The translations under genes and the position numbers were made by a program. A DNA stretch of 27,780 nt, taken from NCBI GenBank assembly GCA_000320545.1, contig ADNK01003245.1, forward strand, positions 1 to 27,780, in the 5' to 3' direction. Below the pieces are notes generated by a model. The model ran no database searches, had not been told where the DNA came from, and saw only the letters and a list, made by a program, of their open reading frames with translations. The stretch comes from Bigelowiella natans CCMP2755 (lineage: Eukaryota; Cercozoa; Chlorarachniophyceae). This document shows positions 1-13,284 of this stretch, one piece after another; position 1 is the stretch's first letter, and the number at the start of each line of letters is the position of its first letter.

Positions 1-187
1 CCCCCCCCCCCCCCCCCCCCTCTCTCCTCTTCCCCACGAAACTAGAGCAGCGTGTCTTATTCGGAGAGAAATTGCAGTGTGAGCGTTGTGTCGCCCCACA
101 ACCACAGAGCAGAGCGAGATGGCATGGTGTTTTCAATGTTCTCCAGAAAAGGCGAATGTCATCACGATCTCTTTGCCTTTCGATTAG

Positions 188-694
188 GAGGGAACAGAGC
201 GTTCTTAAACTGCTCAGGCACTGCCGTCGGCCCAACGATCGTGTTAGACCAAGATATGGTAGGAAGATCTCTAGCAGCACTGATGAATCCAACCGAGAGT
301 ACGGCGCACCTCTCACGTTAAAGGATGTTTTGGGGATAAAATCAGGTTGATTTGGGCGACGTCGAGTTTGGCAAGACGAGCCGCGCCTTCATAACTCTTA
401 GAAACGAATCGAGGGTAGTAAGTAGTGGCAGCACATAAAAGCACCATCGAGCCGATAGAAAGGCCTATTTACTCCAAGCATGCACGCACGACGACACAGA
501 TATGACCAACGGACGCTATTAGATGCGCTCCGCGAGTAGTACGGAGAAAACGACGTTTGGAAAGAGAATAATCGCTCATTCAATTCTCTAGGTTCCAGCC
601 GAATATCACCTGCAGAACACGAATGGGTCTTTTCGATTTGACAAGCCTTCAGGTACGTTCTCGCCAACGCAGTCCTCCTAATCGTCGCACCCTC

Positions 695-737
<43 letters not shown>

Positions 738-955
738 AGGCGTGGTTCCTGCTCTATTGACGGTTACGATTCGGATAACATTTGCTCCGAAGACGTAAGA
801 GCTAATCCGTTAATTTGCCAGCGCCCTTGCAATGCCGATGCAAATTCTGTTCGCGCGCGTTTTTATTTAAGATGTTGTCTGTTGCCAGATCCATCAACTT
901 CTACCAGCGCGTCTTCATTCTCATCAAGAACGCGAAGCCGCTGTTCCTCGACCTG
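188..955 (+). CDS. CFAP65: CFAP65-like exons, block 1: first visible MSP/ASH domain
   Basis: Exons are read at 188-258, 346-414, 592-652, 740-794 and 889-955, with phases that join without a stop. They give GTAVGPTIVLDQDM, then LGDVEFGKTSRAFITLRNES, then EYHLQNTNGSFRFDKPSG, then ALLTVTIRITFAPKT, and finally the SINFYQRVFILIKN segment. The pattern of 'idfGdV..g....itlrNes', 'NgsFrFd', 'itFaP' and 'fy.rv..lvkN' is that of one MSP/ASH immunoglobulin-like domain. The ATG at 872 looks like an exon start, but the acceptor at 887-888 is preferred because it restores phase. A 36-bp TA repeat fills most of the intron between 653 and 739. The 187 bases before the first exon hold a poly-C run and no exon I can defend. 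Confidence 0.75.
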
Positions 956-3900
956 GTGAGATCGTCTATTTTCCGCTATTCGTCTATTTTCCGCTATTGC
1001 CAATATGCGTTGTGTGCAAACGTGATGAGCATAATCGGAGAGGGTTGCTGCTTTTGTATTGGATTGCATACTCACCCCTCCCTCCCCTACCCCCACTTTC
1101 TCCTCTCCTCAACTTCCATCGCGTGCAGATGGGAACGTGCTTCGGATCGAGCCGCCGTCCGCGTCCACTAAATCCAGTGCACGTGCAAAACTACAACAAG
1201 CGTGTTTCTTTGGGCCTCCGGCTGACAAACCCTCAATTGGTGTGTGTGCGAGAGAGAGTGTGTGCGATTTACACGGAAAGAAACAGGAAACAACAACACA
1301 TGAGACGCATTATGTGCTGCTGCTGCCTTTTCGCAGGTGGACGCCGAATGGGAGAAGGGCTCAATATTGGAGATCGATGAGCTTCCCAATTACCAGCAAT
1401 ACTTCCTACAAAACGACGACCCAGAAGACGAGGCCTACTTCAGCACGGATTTCCTCAATTTCGGAGGTTTGAACATGGGCTGAAAGGGAAGGGGGGCGAA
1501 GGGGGGGGGGGAGGGGAGATCGAGGAAAGGGCACCGTGTGGGGGAATGTGTTGGAAAGTAAATATTAAAAAAAGAAAGTCCAATCAAACGCCGAAAACCG
1601 TCTTGAATGTTGTGGCCGTCGTGAAATGTTCCCTTTAGTAATGACTCACCCGAGAGATTTGTCTCCTTACAACCACAGCCTGCTCCACGCTTCGGCCGTC
1701 TGGATACAAAATCGTCACAGTCACAAATAGGACGCATCGAAAGCTACTTGCGGTGCGTCATCATGCGAAATCAAAAACAACCCCCCCTCCCCCCTCACCC
1801 CCGTGGCCAAGGAAACACGATGAAGACAACTCTGAACACCTGAGTGAAATTGACCTCTGCCAAAGCCGTTTATTCAACAACCAAAAATGCCATTTTCAAA
1901 GGTGTGGGACCTTGCAAACTACCACGGAACCGAGCCCGCGGAAGGGGCGAAGGTATAGTTGACCCGTGCACGTTGTTGTTTTACGTCATTTGTCCTTGAT
2001 TGCTTGGCGTGCGGTCTCGGCGTCGCTGTTGTTGTGTTTGTGCCGAACGCCGAGGAATCGACTGGATTTCCAGCTTGTTTCTTTTGATGGGTTTTTTAAG
2101 TCGGGGTGACTACCACTTACGCTGTTGCACTGTGCGAGGAAGCGGTTTGCAGCTTCTCTCGCTTTTCAAGGCACCGTTGTCCTTTTGTGCTTGTTCTGCG
2201 CCATCTTTCTTCTCTTCTCTTATCATGGTTTTTTATCATCACGTCCCCCCCCCCTCCTCCCCATGTAGATTTCACCGTTTGTGGTGTTCCCCAACGAGGC
2301 TGATATTCCGGCCGGGCGCTCCGTAGACTTCAAAGTAATCCTTACGTTTCTCTCGGCGCAGGAGCAAAGCGAACGATTGTTTTCTTTCCCTTTCCCGGGC
2401 GGACGCGCTCACGCACGCGCAGACGCACAGCCGCAAGCAAACAAATAGCCAACTAAAATGCTCGAAACTTGACACACACACACACAAAAGGTTGGATTCC
2501 GACCGCGCCTCGACGGGGAGTACTACTCCGGGACCTTGGCGTGCTACTGTTTCCCCAAATCTCAGCGCAACTTCCGTCTCGTTGAATCGGCAAATCTCCT
2601 CCCCCCCCTCTGCCTCCGGTGAAGTATTTACCCAAATACACGCACGCACGCACGCACACATTCACGCCGCCGCAGCTATCACCAGCATGCATCGCTTTTC
2701 CTTTCCGCTCTCATACGCACGGTTGCTTTCTCTGCTGTAGCGTGGCCGCACGTGCGACCACTGCCCGAGAAAGAGATTCTAAACCGCCTCTCTGCTGTGT
2801 TTCCTTAGAGCGCGAGCTGTTGGCCACACCTTCTCCGACGGACAAATCCACTTCTTGCCAAAGCATGTTCTATCATCACCGGGCTTAATCTTCCCCTCGT
2901 GTGTGGTTGGAAGTCGCGTATGCCTCACGCTGTCGCTCAGGTGCGCGTTATGTGGGAAAACGACTTGGAGAAAATGGCGGACGGCGGGGGTGGGGGGATG
3001 GGGGGGGGGAGTGGGTCTTCGGAAATGATTCGTGAGAATAGCCGGTGTAGGCGGAACAAAAACCTATTCGATTTTTCTTTGCCTTTTTCATTTTTACGGT
3101 TTATTTTTCACTCCTCTTCCCATTCCTCCTCCTCCTCCTCCTCCTCCTCCTCCTCCTCCTCCTCCTCTTCTCCCAACATAACAGAAATGACGCATCGACT
3201 CCGCTTCTATTCTACTTCCCTGAAGACAAAGATCCGAGCCGCGTTTTCCGTGTTAAACCACGAGCCGGAAAGATCCCACAGAAATCGATCCAGCTTATCT
3301 CATTCGAATTCTCACCCACGGCAGGGGAAAGGTGCGTTTGTTTGTTGGTTTGCTTGTTTGTACGTGTAGCGGATTGTGCTACCAAAACAAAAACAGCGAG
3401 CAACATCATTGATGCAGTCGCTTTTGGTATATTCTCATGGTTGTGATATTTCCTTTCTCCCTCTCCCCCCTTCCCCCCCCCTCTCTTGAAAGGTACTCGA
3501 ATACATTCACCTGCATGCTGAACTATTCGAAACCGCTGTCAATTCCGGTTCTAGGCCATGGCCAGAACGCAAAGGTGTGCTGCTTTGCCCCCCCCCCCCC
3601 CCCCTCCCCTCCCTATCGATGTGGCTCCGTGCAGCGGGGAAAGAACAACTGAGCGTTCTGATAGTAACCCTGTGTGAAACCGCCCTTTAGATCCGCCTTG
3701 TTAAGTACGCGGCCGACTTGCTTCCAACGAAGAAGCAGCTTGCCAAACCGACCAAGAGCGAGACGGTGCTTACAAAGGCAGCTTGCCCTAGAGGAGAGGA
3801 GAGAGCGCAAATGAAAAAGAAACTTAAACTGAATATCTACGCGCTGCGCCCCACCTACACCTACACCTACACACACACACACGTAACACTTGCTAATATT

Positions 3901-4099
3901 TATGCCCCATCCACCCCCCCGCCCCCCCTCCCCCCCCGCCGCCCCCAGACGTTGTTCTTCAAGCCAACCAGCCGCGGCACATGCGCTCGGAATCAAATCA
4001 CGCTCGTGAATCTCTCTCGATGCGACACGGCATATTCTTGGTTCGTCGATTTATCAACGCCATCGGGGAAAACAGAAAGGGGAATGCCGGCGAGCAAAC

Positions 4100-4147
<48 letters not shown>

Positions 4148-4634
4148 GGGGGGAGAGAATGGGAGAGGGAGAGAAGAGGACACCGTCACTCTACTAAAAC
4201 AAGTGAAATTGCCGTCGCAACCTCAACCCAGAAGCCTGATGCGTGCAATGTTATATTATATCCGCGCAAAAAAACAGGGAGATCCCGGAGAATTACGCTG
4301 GCGTCGTAAAGGTCCATCCGTCTACTGGAGTGCTACGAGGTAGGCTAATCTATCACATACAGCATGCGATTGATTAACACCAGGATTTGTCTGCCAATCC
4401 GGGGCTTGCAGTGTAGAACTAGACAAATATCATTGTTGGAATAATATCGGTACTGCCCGCTGCGACGCGCCATTCAGGCAACGAGAAGAAGCTGCTCACT
4501 TGGACCTTCACGCCGCGCTCGCTGAAGCATTATTCCATACCCGCGAACTGCTCGTGCCATTTGGTGCGTAATCACCCGAACGATAATTGAGTAAATTGAT
4601 ATGGGGATATTAAATGAATCTAAAAAAATAAATA

Positions 4635-4674
<40 letters not shown>

Positions 4675-5104
4675 AATCCATCTCCACGACCGGTTTTAGG
4701 TGTCCTCAGGCATCACCCGAGAGAAGCTTTACCGCATGGCTCTTGCAAAAGCGAATAAGACTAACAGGTTCTGCATGTCTCCCTGACGATTTTTCGCCAA
4801 AACCCTGCTTCTGAGGATTGAAGGCTGGCTCGTATGGCCTCTTTCTCTCTTCCCAACATCTCATTGAATGTCATATTTGCCACCTCCAGGTCGAAGTCGT
4901 TCCTCAAAAATTGTTATTCCTATGCATACTATCTATAAAACAAACCGCGTTGCGCTGGAAGATATATTTGGGTGATTCTCTCGATAACATAACATGCTCA
5001 CACTCCTGGGATGGCTGTGCTTAGATGCCTGCTTAATGCCCCGAAAAGAGGCTATATAACGCTCAGCAACTCCGCGCACTGCACGGTTACCTGCAAAACA
5101 CACA

Positions 5105-5141
<37 letters not shown>

Positions 5142-5392
5142 GCACATAACGGCGCGCGCGCAGGAAGAAATTGAAAGAGAGAGACGAGAGGAGGAAGGGG
5201 GGAGGAGAAGAGGCAGAGAAGCGTGCACTTATGAACCTGCTGCAATGTTACTGATACAGGTTGATTATAAGTTGACCTTTCAAGAAATGCTGCCAAAACC
5301 GCGCTTTGTTCCACCGAAATTCTTCGCCCAAATTTGTGCCCCGTCCGAGATCCCGGACTACCAGAAAAATGGAGGCTTTCTGGGAGCAAAGA

Positions 5393-5426
<34 letters not shown>

Positions 5427-8395
5427 AATTTCATATTTTATTGCTTGTGTGTGTGTGTATATGTTGTACAAAAGGCCTTATCTCTTTTGGGGTCTTTTAC
5501 GGTGGTGGTTGACCGCACATGCAAGAATGGCGAACAAGGCTGGACCCAGGTACATTTCGAATCAACTCCTTCAAGAGGGAGGGATATTGTATTCGCAAGG
5601 ACGCTCTTGCTCACTTGCTCCTCCCCGTTGTCCCTGGCGACATTTGCGACTAACAAACTTGTACTACAGGCACTAGAGGCCGTGGCCAAGATAGCACCGA
5701 AAGCTCCGATGATGCGAGGAATCACGCTCATTTTCTGCGGAAACGGGCTGGTTTCGAGCACGGATGTGTACAATAGCATCAACAACAGGGAGACGATTGA
5801 AGAGGTAGTTGCAGAGTGTGATTTCAGTGCACCTTCGATTCTTTACGGAAATGTACCGATAACCCCCCCTTCCCTCCCCCCCCCCCCCCCCCCCCCCCCT
5901 TGCCCTTCTCTGTCTTTCGTGGTCCTTTCAACCAGATCTTCGAGGCCGAGGCGAAGAAGATCGAAGAAGCCGCCACGCACGAGGAGCAGGAACTAAAGCG
6001 AATCGAAGAGGGTAAGCTCGCTCCTCGGCCAGACGACTTTGAAGAAAAGCGAAAAGGCCCGAGCGCGGGCCTCGTCGCCGCAATCCAATCGCTGTTTGAA
6101 CGGTAGTCACTAGATGCACTAACGAGAGGCGATTTCGAAAGAGAACGCTGCCTTTTTATTTTGGCCCGCGACGACATAGTAGCCATCATCGACGCGCCGC
6201 GAGGCAAACGCGCCTTCGCCAGGCTTGCAGCAGCGATTTAGATGAGACGAATCGTGAGCTGAAGGCACGAGGCAATCTGCGTCGAGCTTAGTGACATCTC
6301 AATTGCACCAATGACCGTCCGCGTCCCCCTCCCCTCCTCCTCAACGAGCAGGTTTCGTAAGAACCGTCGCCGAGAAAGCGTGTTCATGATTCTGGGAAGC
6401 CTCCCGGAGCAGAAGATGCGTGATTTGACCCAGCAAGAGATCGTCCGTATCACGAGGAGAATCTCGCAGTTGCCCCAAGCTTTCTCCCTCACAATGGCAC
6501 AGGTGTTGATTTCTCCCCCCCCCCCCCCACGAACAAGTATACCTTCCATGAGGCACACTGTCAACAGCGGAAACGTTCTTTTCTGCGACACCGATGCTGC
6601 TCACTACTTCGCGCGCGCATACACACATATACACATACGCACACACACACACACACTCGCACGCGCACAAGGCCGACGCATTGCATTCCTCCTCCACTCC
6701 CGCGATCCGTTGAGGAAAGATGAGTCGCCGCTTCCTCTGAAGTTTGCCTTTCGCTAAAATGCCCAGGTCGGAACAGAGCCCGGGCTCGGAGAATGGCTGA
6801 ATACCCTTGATCGCGACCTCGTGCATATGGGAGCGAAGGCAGACATCGTCGACGTGATTGCGGCGCCGCAGCTCACGGGGGTTGGTTTATCCGAGACTCT
6901 TGAGCTGTGTCTCAAGACAGATTCCTCTGGATACGCCTCGGGTTGCACGGATTGGAAGAGCGGGGATAAGTCTAGCAGGAGGAAGAAGAAGGCAGTTAAA
7001 GGAAGGTTCTTGATGTCAACGACGATTGTGTTGCGTGCAGCTTGCTTGTGTGTGCAGCTTCCCTTCCTGTGCCGGCCGGCGTTTGTTTTGTTTTGCGTGT
7101 GCGTGTGCGTGTGCGTGTGCGTGTGTGCGTGCGCGTGCGCGTGCGCGTGCGGATGAGAATGAGCAAATATATGGATGAATAGCGTGCAATGGATGATATC
7201 AACTTTCTTTTTGAAATTTTGATTCAGTACGACAAAGCTGCTCTCAACCTCTTATGCTGACGAAGACGAGGAGGAAGAGAATGGCGGTGACGGGTATCTC
7301 CAATTCGTTGATTGTACTGGAGGTGTGTTTTCACGTTTTCCCCCATCATCGAATACGCAGAGAGTTTCTATACGTGATGCAGCATTTCTCGCATTACAGA
7401 ACAAACTATGAAGTATATATCAGATGTATACTCACCGGTGAAGAGTCGCTGGGCTATGCAAATAAGAGCGCTCTCTTTTTTTTGGGGGGGGGCGGGGAAA
7501 TCCACAGCATTTTCTTCCTCCTTTTTTTTACCCAAAAATTCGTCGTAATTATTGCGAGCTCGCGCAGCGCATGCCCGCCGCTTCCTGAAGAATCAGCAGG
7601 GGTCACATCGGACAGCAAGGTTCATGTTTTCGTACGATGCTGCTGCTGCTGCTGCTGTTTACAAGGTTACCGATTCTGTTTCGATAAGCCGACGGGCAGC
7701 CTTGCTCCCAAAACCTCCCAGAAGATATGGTTCTCCTTCTGCACCGAGATCGTCGCTACGCATCGCTTCCACGTGAGGGCCACGCTCTCAGCAGCGAAGG
7801 ACAAGAAAGGTTGGTTGGGCATCACGCGTGCGTGCGTATGCGCGAGTGCGTCTTCAGTTGAGGGAAGAGGGAGAGAGAGAGAGAAAGAGAGAGAGGGGGG
7901 GGGGGGAGACAGATATATTTATGCCTGTATTTGAGCGTTGTTGCCCCCTCCCCCGCTCTTCTTTTCCTTCCAACATACCTCAGGCGACCCTGTAAGCCAC
8001 ACGATGCCGGACAAAATCACCTGCGAAAGCATAATCGCAGCCGACGGCTACTACCCAAAGATGCTCGTACGCGACGCGTACATGCCTAACCGCACGAGGG
8101 ACGAGGCGTGGGGAAAGCTGAACCTGCCAAGAATTAACAAAGAGTTGATGGGGCCTCTCAGTGATGAGGAGAGAGGTGCGCTATTGATCGTGATTATCCG
8201 AACAACTACACACACACTCACACTCACACTCACACTCACACTCACACAACAAAGAATCGTCCACGAGCCTCAATAACCGTTTTTGCCTTCGTTAGCCTTG
8301 AACGCGGAGCGTGTGAGCACTATCTTCAAGAGCATCGACGTAGCACAGCGTTTGAAACGATTCACGCTCAGGTGCGTGCGTGTGCGTGTGTGTGT

Positions 8396-8443
<48 letters not shown>

Positions 8444-9787
8444 GACGCGTCTCATCACCGTATTTACACACAACCACACCTATACAATAAAATACAACTG
8501 AAACAACACGAATTTCGAAACGCATCTTATTTATCCAAATATACCTCGCCACGCACGCAATGACGACGGCAGTCGGTGAGTGAAGTGATGATACTGCTCT
8601 TGTTCCTTGTGGCCTTCTCTGCAGATTCGGCCCCGGTGCTCGAGATAGCATGCCGGATATTGCGTATCTGGAGCTGTTCAACCCAGGGCACTTCGCCTGT
8701 GACTGGCAGCTTCACTTCCCGGACGAATCTGTGAGCGCCGCGCGACGGATATACACACAAACATACATTCATCCCCGCACTAGCAATGGAGAAGTTGTTG
8801 CTGGTTTGGTCGAGAATACATGCACGCTCACGCGCAGGAGCAAGCCACGTGAAACGGCACACCTGCACGCGAACATGGACACACGCGCACACAACTAGCA
8901 TTGTCCAGTATATGGAATGTTCAAAAACAACAACAAACTTACAACACTTAGATCGTCGAGGCCGAACACTGGGCGACCATGCAAACGACAACGCGAGCGG
9001 AGTTAGTCCGTGCAGCCATTGTGGCAAAGAAGGTGAGGGCTGCTGTTATAATAGCGTCATTGCAATCTCCTTTCAAGGATCCCTCCCTCTCTCTCTCTAC
9101 CTCTCTCTCTCACTCTCTACCCCTTTCTCTCTCTCCCTCTCTCCCTCTAACAGACACACACACGCACACGCACGCGCGCGCGCGCAAGAACATACACAAA
9201 ACACGCACACGCACGCACAAACGGACATGGTCGTTCTTCAGGTATTCACGGCATCACAGAAGTCCGGGACGCTTCTTCCAGGCGAGAGCGTTAGCATTCA
9301 GCTGGGGTATCCTTCATTTTTTTCCAAGCGAGCCATAAAAAAAAGACGATATCTCTCATCAACTGTATACAGCATTCACAACCTTGATCCTACGAGACCG
9401 CCTACCAATCACGTGCTCGTTTGATTGCTCGTTTTCTTCCCCGTTTCAACCTTAGTTACACGCACACCTTCGTCGGAAGCCACAGGCTCGAGCTCGTCCT
9501 TCAAATCAAACACGGCAAATGGGTCAGCCATCCCCCTTCGCTGATTGCGTTTTTCGCGCTCTGGCAAACACACACACACACACACACACACACTAACACT
9601 AACACCGACACACGTATATGAAAATAATTTCTGTCGTATATCTTGCCAGATAACTTTGGATCTTTTCGGGTCCACACTGGCCGCCTTCCCTCCGATACTG
9701 GCAGTGCCGACCCATGCGCAAAGCCATGTCTTCACACCGCAACCGCTCGGTCTCACGCTCCCCGGAAAGCAAACGGCAGCGGTATAT

Positions 9788-9873
<86 letters not shown>

Positions 9874-11606
9874 TACCCATGCAAGCCACTGATGATAATA
9901 CGCGGTGTTGATCAAATGGCCTGCACACCTAAAACGACTCATATTCGCGACGACTATTAGATATCCGAGGCGCATGCGATGATGGCTCCGATCCAGACGT
10001 ACAAGCTGCAGAACGATTCTGAGAACACGCTCCACTACCGCGTGGAGACAGCAAACCTCGAAAAGCTTCGTCGGGCCGCGCACGGCATCCAGGTAGACTA
10101 TGGTGATCGTGGATATAGATGAAAGATGCGAATCGCAGAAGTCTAGCACGGAAAGCGCCCTGCCGCGACGCAAGGGACGGTGTCGATCCCGGCAGCGCCA
10201 ACACTGTGGTTTTGTTTGGTTTGGTTCGGATCTCTGTTTTGCATGCTTGTGAGGGGCGAGAGCCATTATTGCGCTGTCGCAGCAGTTCTGTTATCCTCGG
10301 CTCTTTCCAGCTCTTTACAGCTCTTTGCGTATTGCACCGCCGCGGCTTGATGTTGAATTTTTTTGCTTCTCAGGTTCTCTCCTTGGTCAATCCTACTGGG
10401 GAAATTCCGCCGTTTTCTAGCGCATATCTGCGGTACAACTTCTCCCCCCCCCCCCCCCTCCTCCCAATTTAGTGCTGCTTAATCCCTTGTCGCTATGATG
10501 GTGCTCATCCCTATGGAGATAGAAACAGACCCCAAAAGCCTTAATAGAGGGGCGGTCGTCAAGCTCGTGCGTGTTATTGCATTAAATCGTTGCTGCGATG
10601 TTCTTTGCTATGCCTCTGTACTATGCTAGGTTTCGCTTTAGGCCAGCGGAGGACCGCATGTATTATGTGGTGCTTCCCATCTCCTGCAAAGAATCACCTG
10701 GCATTTCTGATAAAATCATCTTCTGCGGCCGCGGGTAAGGAAACGATCCAAAAACTTAGTTCCGAGCGGGCAAAGCGAGCGCGCTGCACGCTACTCGACG
10801 TTTGTCGCAATTTTATGACACATCCAAAAGCACCGCGTCGCGGTGCTGAATGAAGTGCTGTCGTGCGTTGAGAAGCATTGTTAATTGTAACTTGCCATTG
10901 GCTACATAGTGCCACGAGTTCATTTTCACATGTTTTACGTTCTTAGATACCACGCAACGCTCTCGCCAAACAAGGCGGCTTCGTCTCCATTGAACCCGCC
11001 ATTGATCGTCGGAAGTTCTGAGGATGATTCTGGTTGTTGGAACGGCTTTCGCGCTATGCGTATGCGCTGTTTGCTGTTAGCGTGCAGTCGTAGTGCTGTT
11101 TGTTTGCGTTGCCCGTTATGTAATCGTGTTTATACCCCCTTAGGTGGGGAGATCGAAAGCAAATTCAAGCGCGCTGATTCGAAGCGGTAAATTGGCGTGT
11201 TTACTCTCCCTTGCGTTTTCTCTCTCCCTTCCTCTCTCTCTCCCTCGTCTACCCCCTCTTACCTGCGAGCGAAAACCCAGTTCTTAACTCGGCGATGGGA
11301 ACATAATTTCCTTCATCCCTCTAGACTGATGCCGCTGACGACGACCCTGAGGCAGCAGCTACAGCAACCAAGCGTAATGGAGCGGATAACTGATCTAATG
11401 GCCTCAACGGCGGTCATCGACAACGTGAGAACTGCTAATCATCTAGTACGAAGTCGTAGGCTTGGATATGTGATGTTGCGTTTGTGTTTGCTTCGTCGGT
11501 CAAAAAAAAAAGTGCAAATTCCCGGTCGTCCCCCCCGTCTCTGCAAGCGTCAAGACGCTCGAGCAGTCTGGAAGATTCACCATCTCGCGGATTGATTGTG
11601 GGGTAG

Positions 11607-11644
<38 letters not shown>

Positions 11645-13110
11645 TTGACCTGTGCATGCGAGAGTTATGATCATCATCTTGCGCTGTTGTTGTAGCTCTT
11701 GAGCGGGGGGGGGGGGGGCGTGATCGCCTTAATTTTCGACATTTCCATCACCTTGTGTACTTAATTTGCATCTCAGAAAAAGGGTCGCTCATGCCGCTGC
11801 CTGAAGCGTTGGACGGGATTGATTCCGATACGGAGTCTTCCCCGCTGGGTGGGGACAGTCATTTCAGGGGTTTCCTTTCTTCCCTACTTCCTTTTTTGAA
11901 TAGCTGAAGACCCAATTTTGAAGGATAAATGGATGGTTTTTGGCTTTGTTTGGCATTTTTCTGGTTATCCCTGAATTCGGTCGTGATCCTGCTCTCATTA
12001 ATATCTCCTTAACTAGGTGCGAGAGAAAAGGGGAGGCCCGGCTAGGAACGTTCCCCCCCACCCACCTACGCCAAACTGAGCAGCAATTTTTCTGGTGTAT
12101 GCGATATATTTCAGGATTTGCACTACCCCCCGGTTTTAAATTCTGTCCCCCGGAACCGATAAAAACCGACTTTTAAGACTACAAATGTGGAGGTATATGA
12201 TGGAAAGTCTCTTTTTTTTGGATGGGGCGGAGGGGGGACGGTACCCACCATGATTGATCATATTTCACTAACACGTAAACATTCACGTTCAGGAGACAAT
12301 GAAACCTTGAACATGCTAATGGACGACTGTTTCCCGGTGAGAGTTGCGTACAATTACTACTTCCCCCGTTGATGACACAACGTCGCCGCCCCCAGCACCC
12401 CATCATTCGTTCCGCCAGTTTTTCATATATCAACTTCCACCGTTTATGAGCGTACAACAGTCCTAACCAGCGCCTAACTGACCGCATATCTACTCGCACG
12501 GACCAGGACCCCGTCTTTGCCAAGCTGCTAGAAAAGGCCCCTGTGGAGAAGATTCCCACGTTTCGAGAGTTAGAGGCCAAGGTGGAGAGAATACAGGCAG
12601 ATCCACTAGCGAAGACAAAGGCCATTTTGACATCGAATGGAGGTCAGTAAACAGCCCTCATGCTGATGTCGCTGCCGATAAACAAGTTATTTCTGAATGT
12701 GCCCGGGGGCCTCCTCGCCGAGTTGTGACTTTGGTCTGATATGATGATCTCTCGTGACGTGTGCGGGTATGTGCGCGCTGTAGGTGGAGACATCCCGAAA
12801 GTGGAGAGGGGCAAAATTGTCCAAGTGGAAGATTGGAAAGCGACCCAGAAGCTGCTACCACAGATATCGCCCCGAGCTACACTCGGTAACTGAACACTGC
12901 AAACGCAACGGAAATCACCTGCGCCTTCGCTTCGATTTCGTCGGGATACACTTATATGTGTGAGCAGAGAGAGAGGGGGGGGGGGAGGGAGAGAGAGTTT
13001 GTGTGCTTCCTTCGAGTTGTGTTGTCCTTCTCGTTCATTCATTCATTATCCTTATCAGATTCCCGGACCGCACACGAATTAATGGAGGAATTTGTTTTCA
13101 ACTTGGTAGG

Positions 13111-13153
<43 letters not shown>

Positions 13154-13245
13154 CAGCTTGTTTCATATATCAAGTCGGTTGAACCAAAAAATAACGTTTC
13201 TCATATCTTGAGTAAGCTATGGAACAGAAATACTTCTTTATGATG

Positions 13246-13284
<39 letters not shown>

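Noticed and set aside
872-874. ATG at an apparent exon start as the translation start of the left gene
   Set aside because: Upstream exons (188-794) encode a preceding MSP domain in phase, and the acceptor at 887-888 gives the better junction.
3998-4189. Ser/Leu-repeat ORF on the minus strand, like similar ones at GA/CT tracts
   Set aside because: It is a translation of the (GA)n microsatellite and has no coding value.
8206-8247. Hexamer repeat as a CRISPR array or telomeric repeat
   Set aside because: There are no spacers, the unit is a degenerate CA microsatellite, and it lies in an intron.
9599-9960. Tyr-Ile and Arg-Glu repeat ORFs on both strands
   Set aside because: They are translations of the adjacent TA and GA microsatellites inside an intron.
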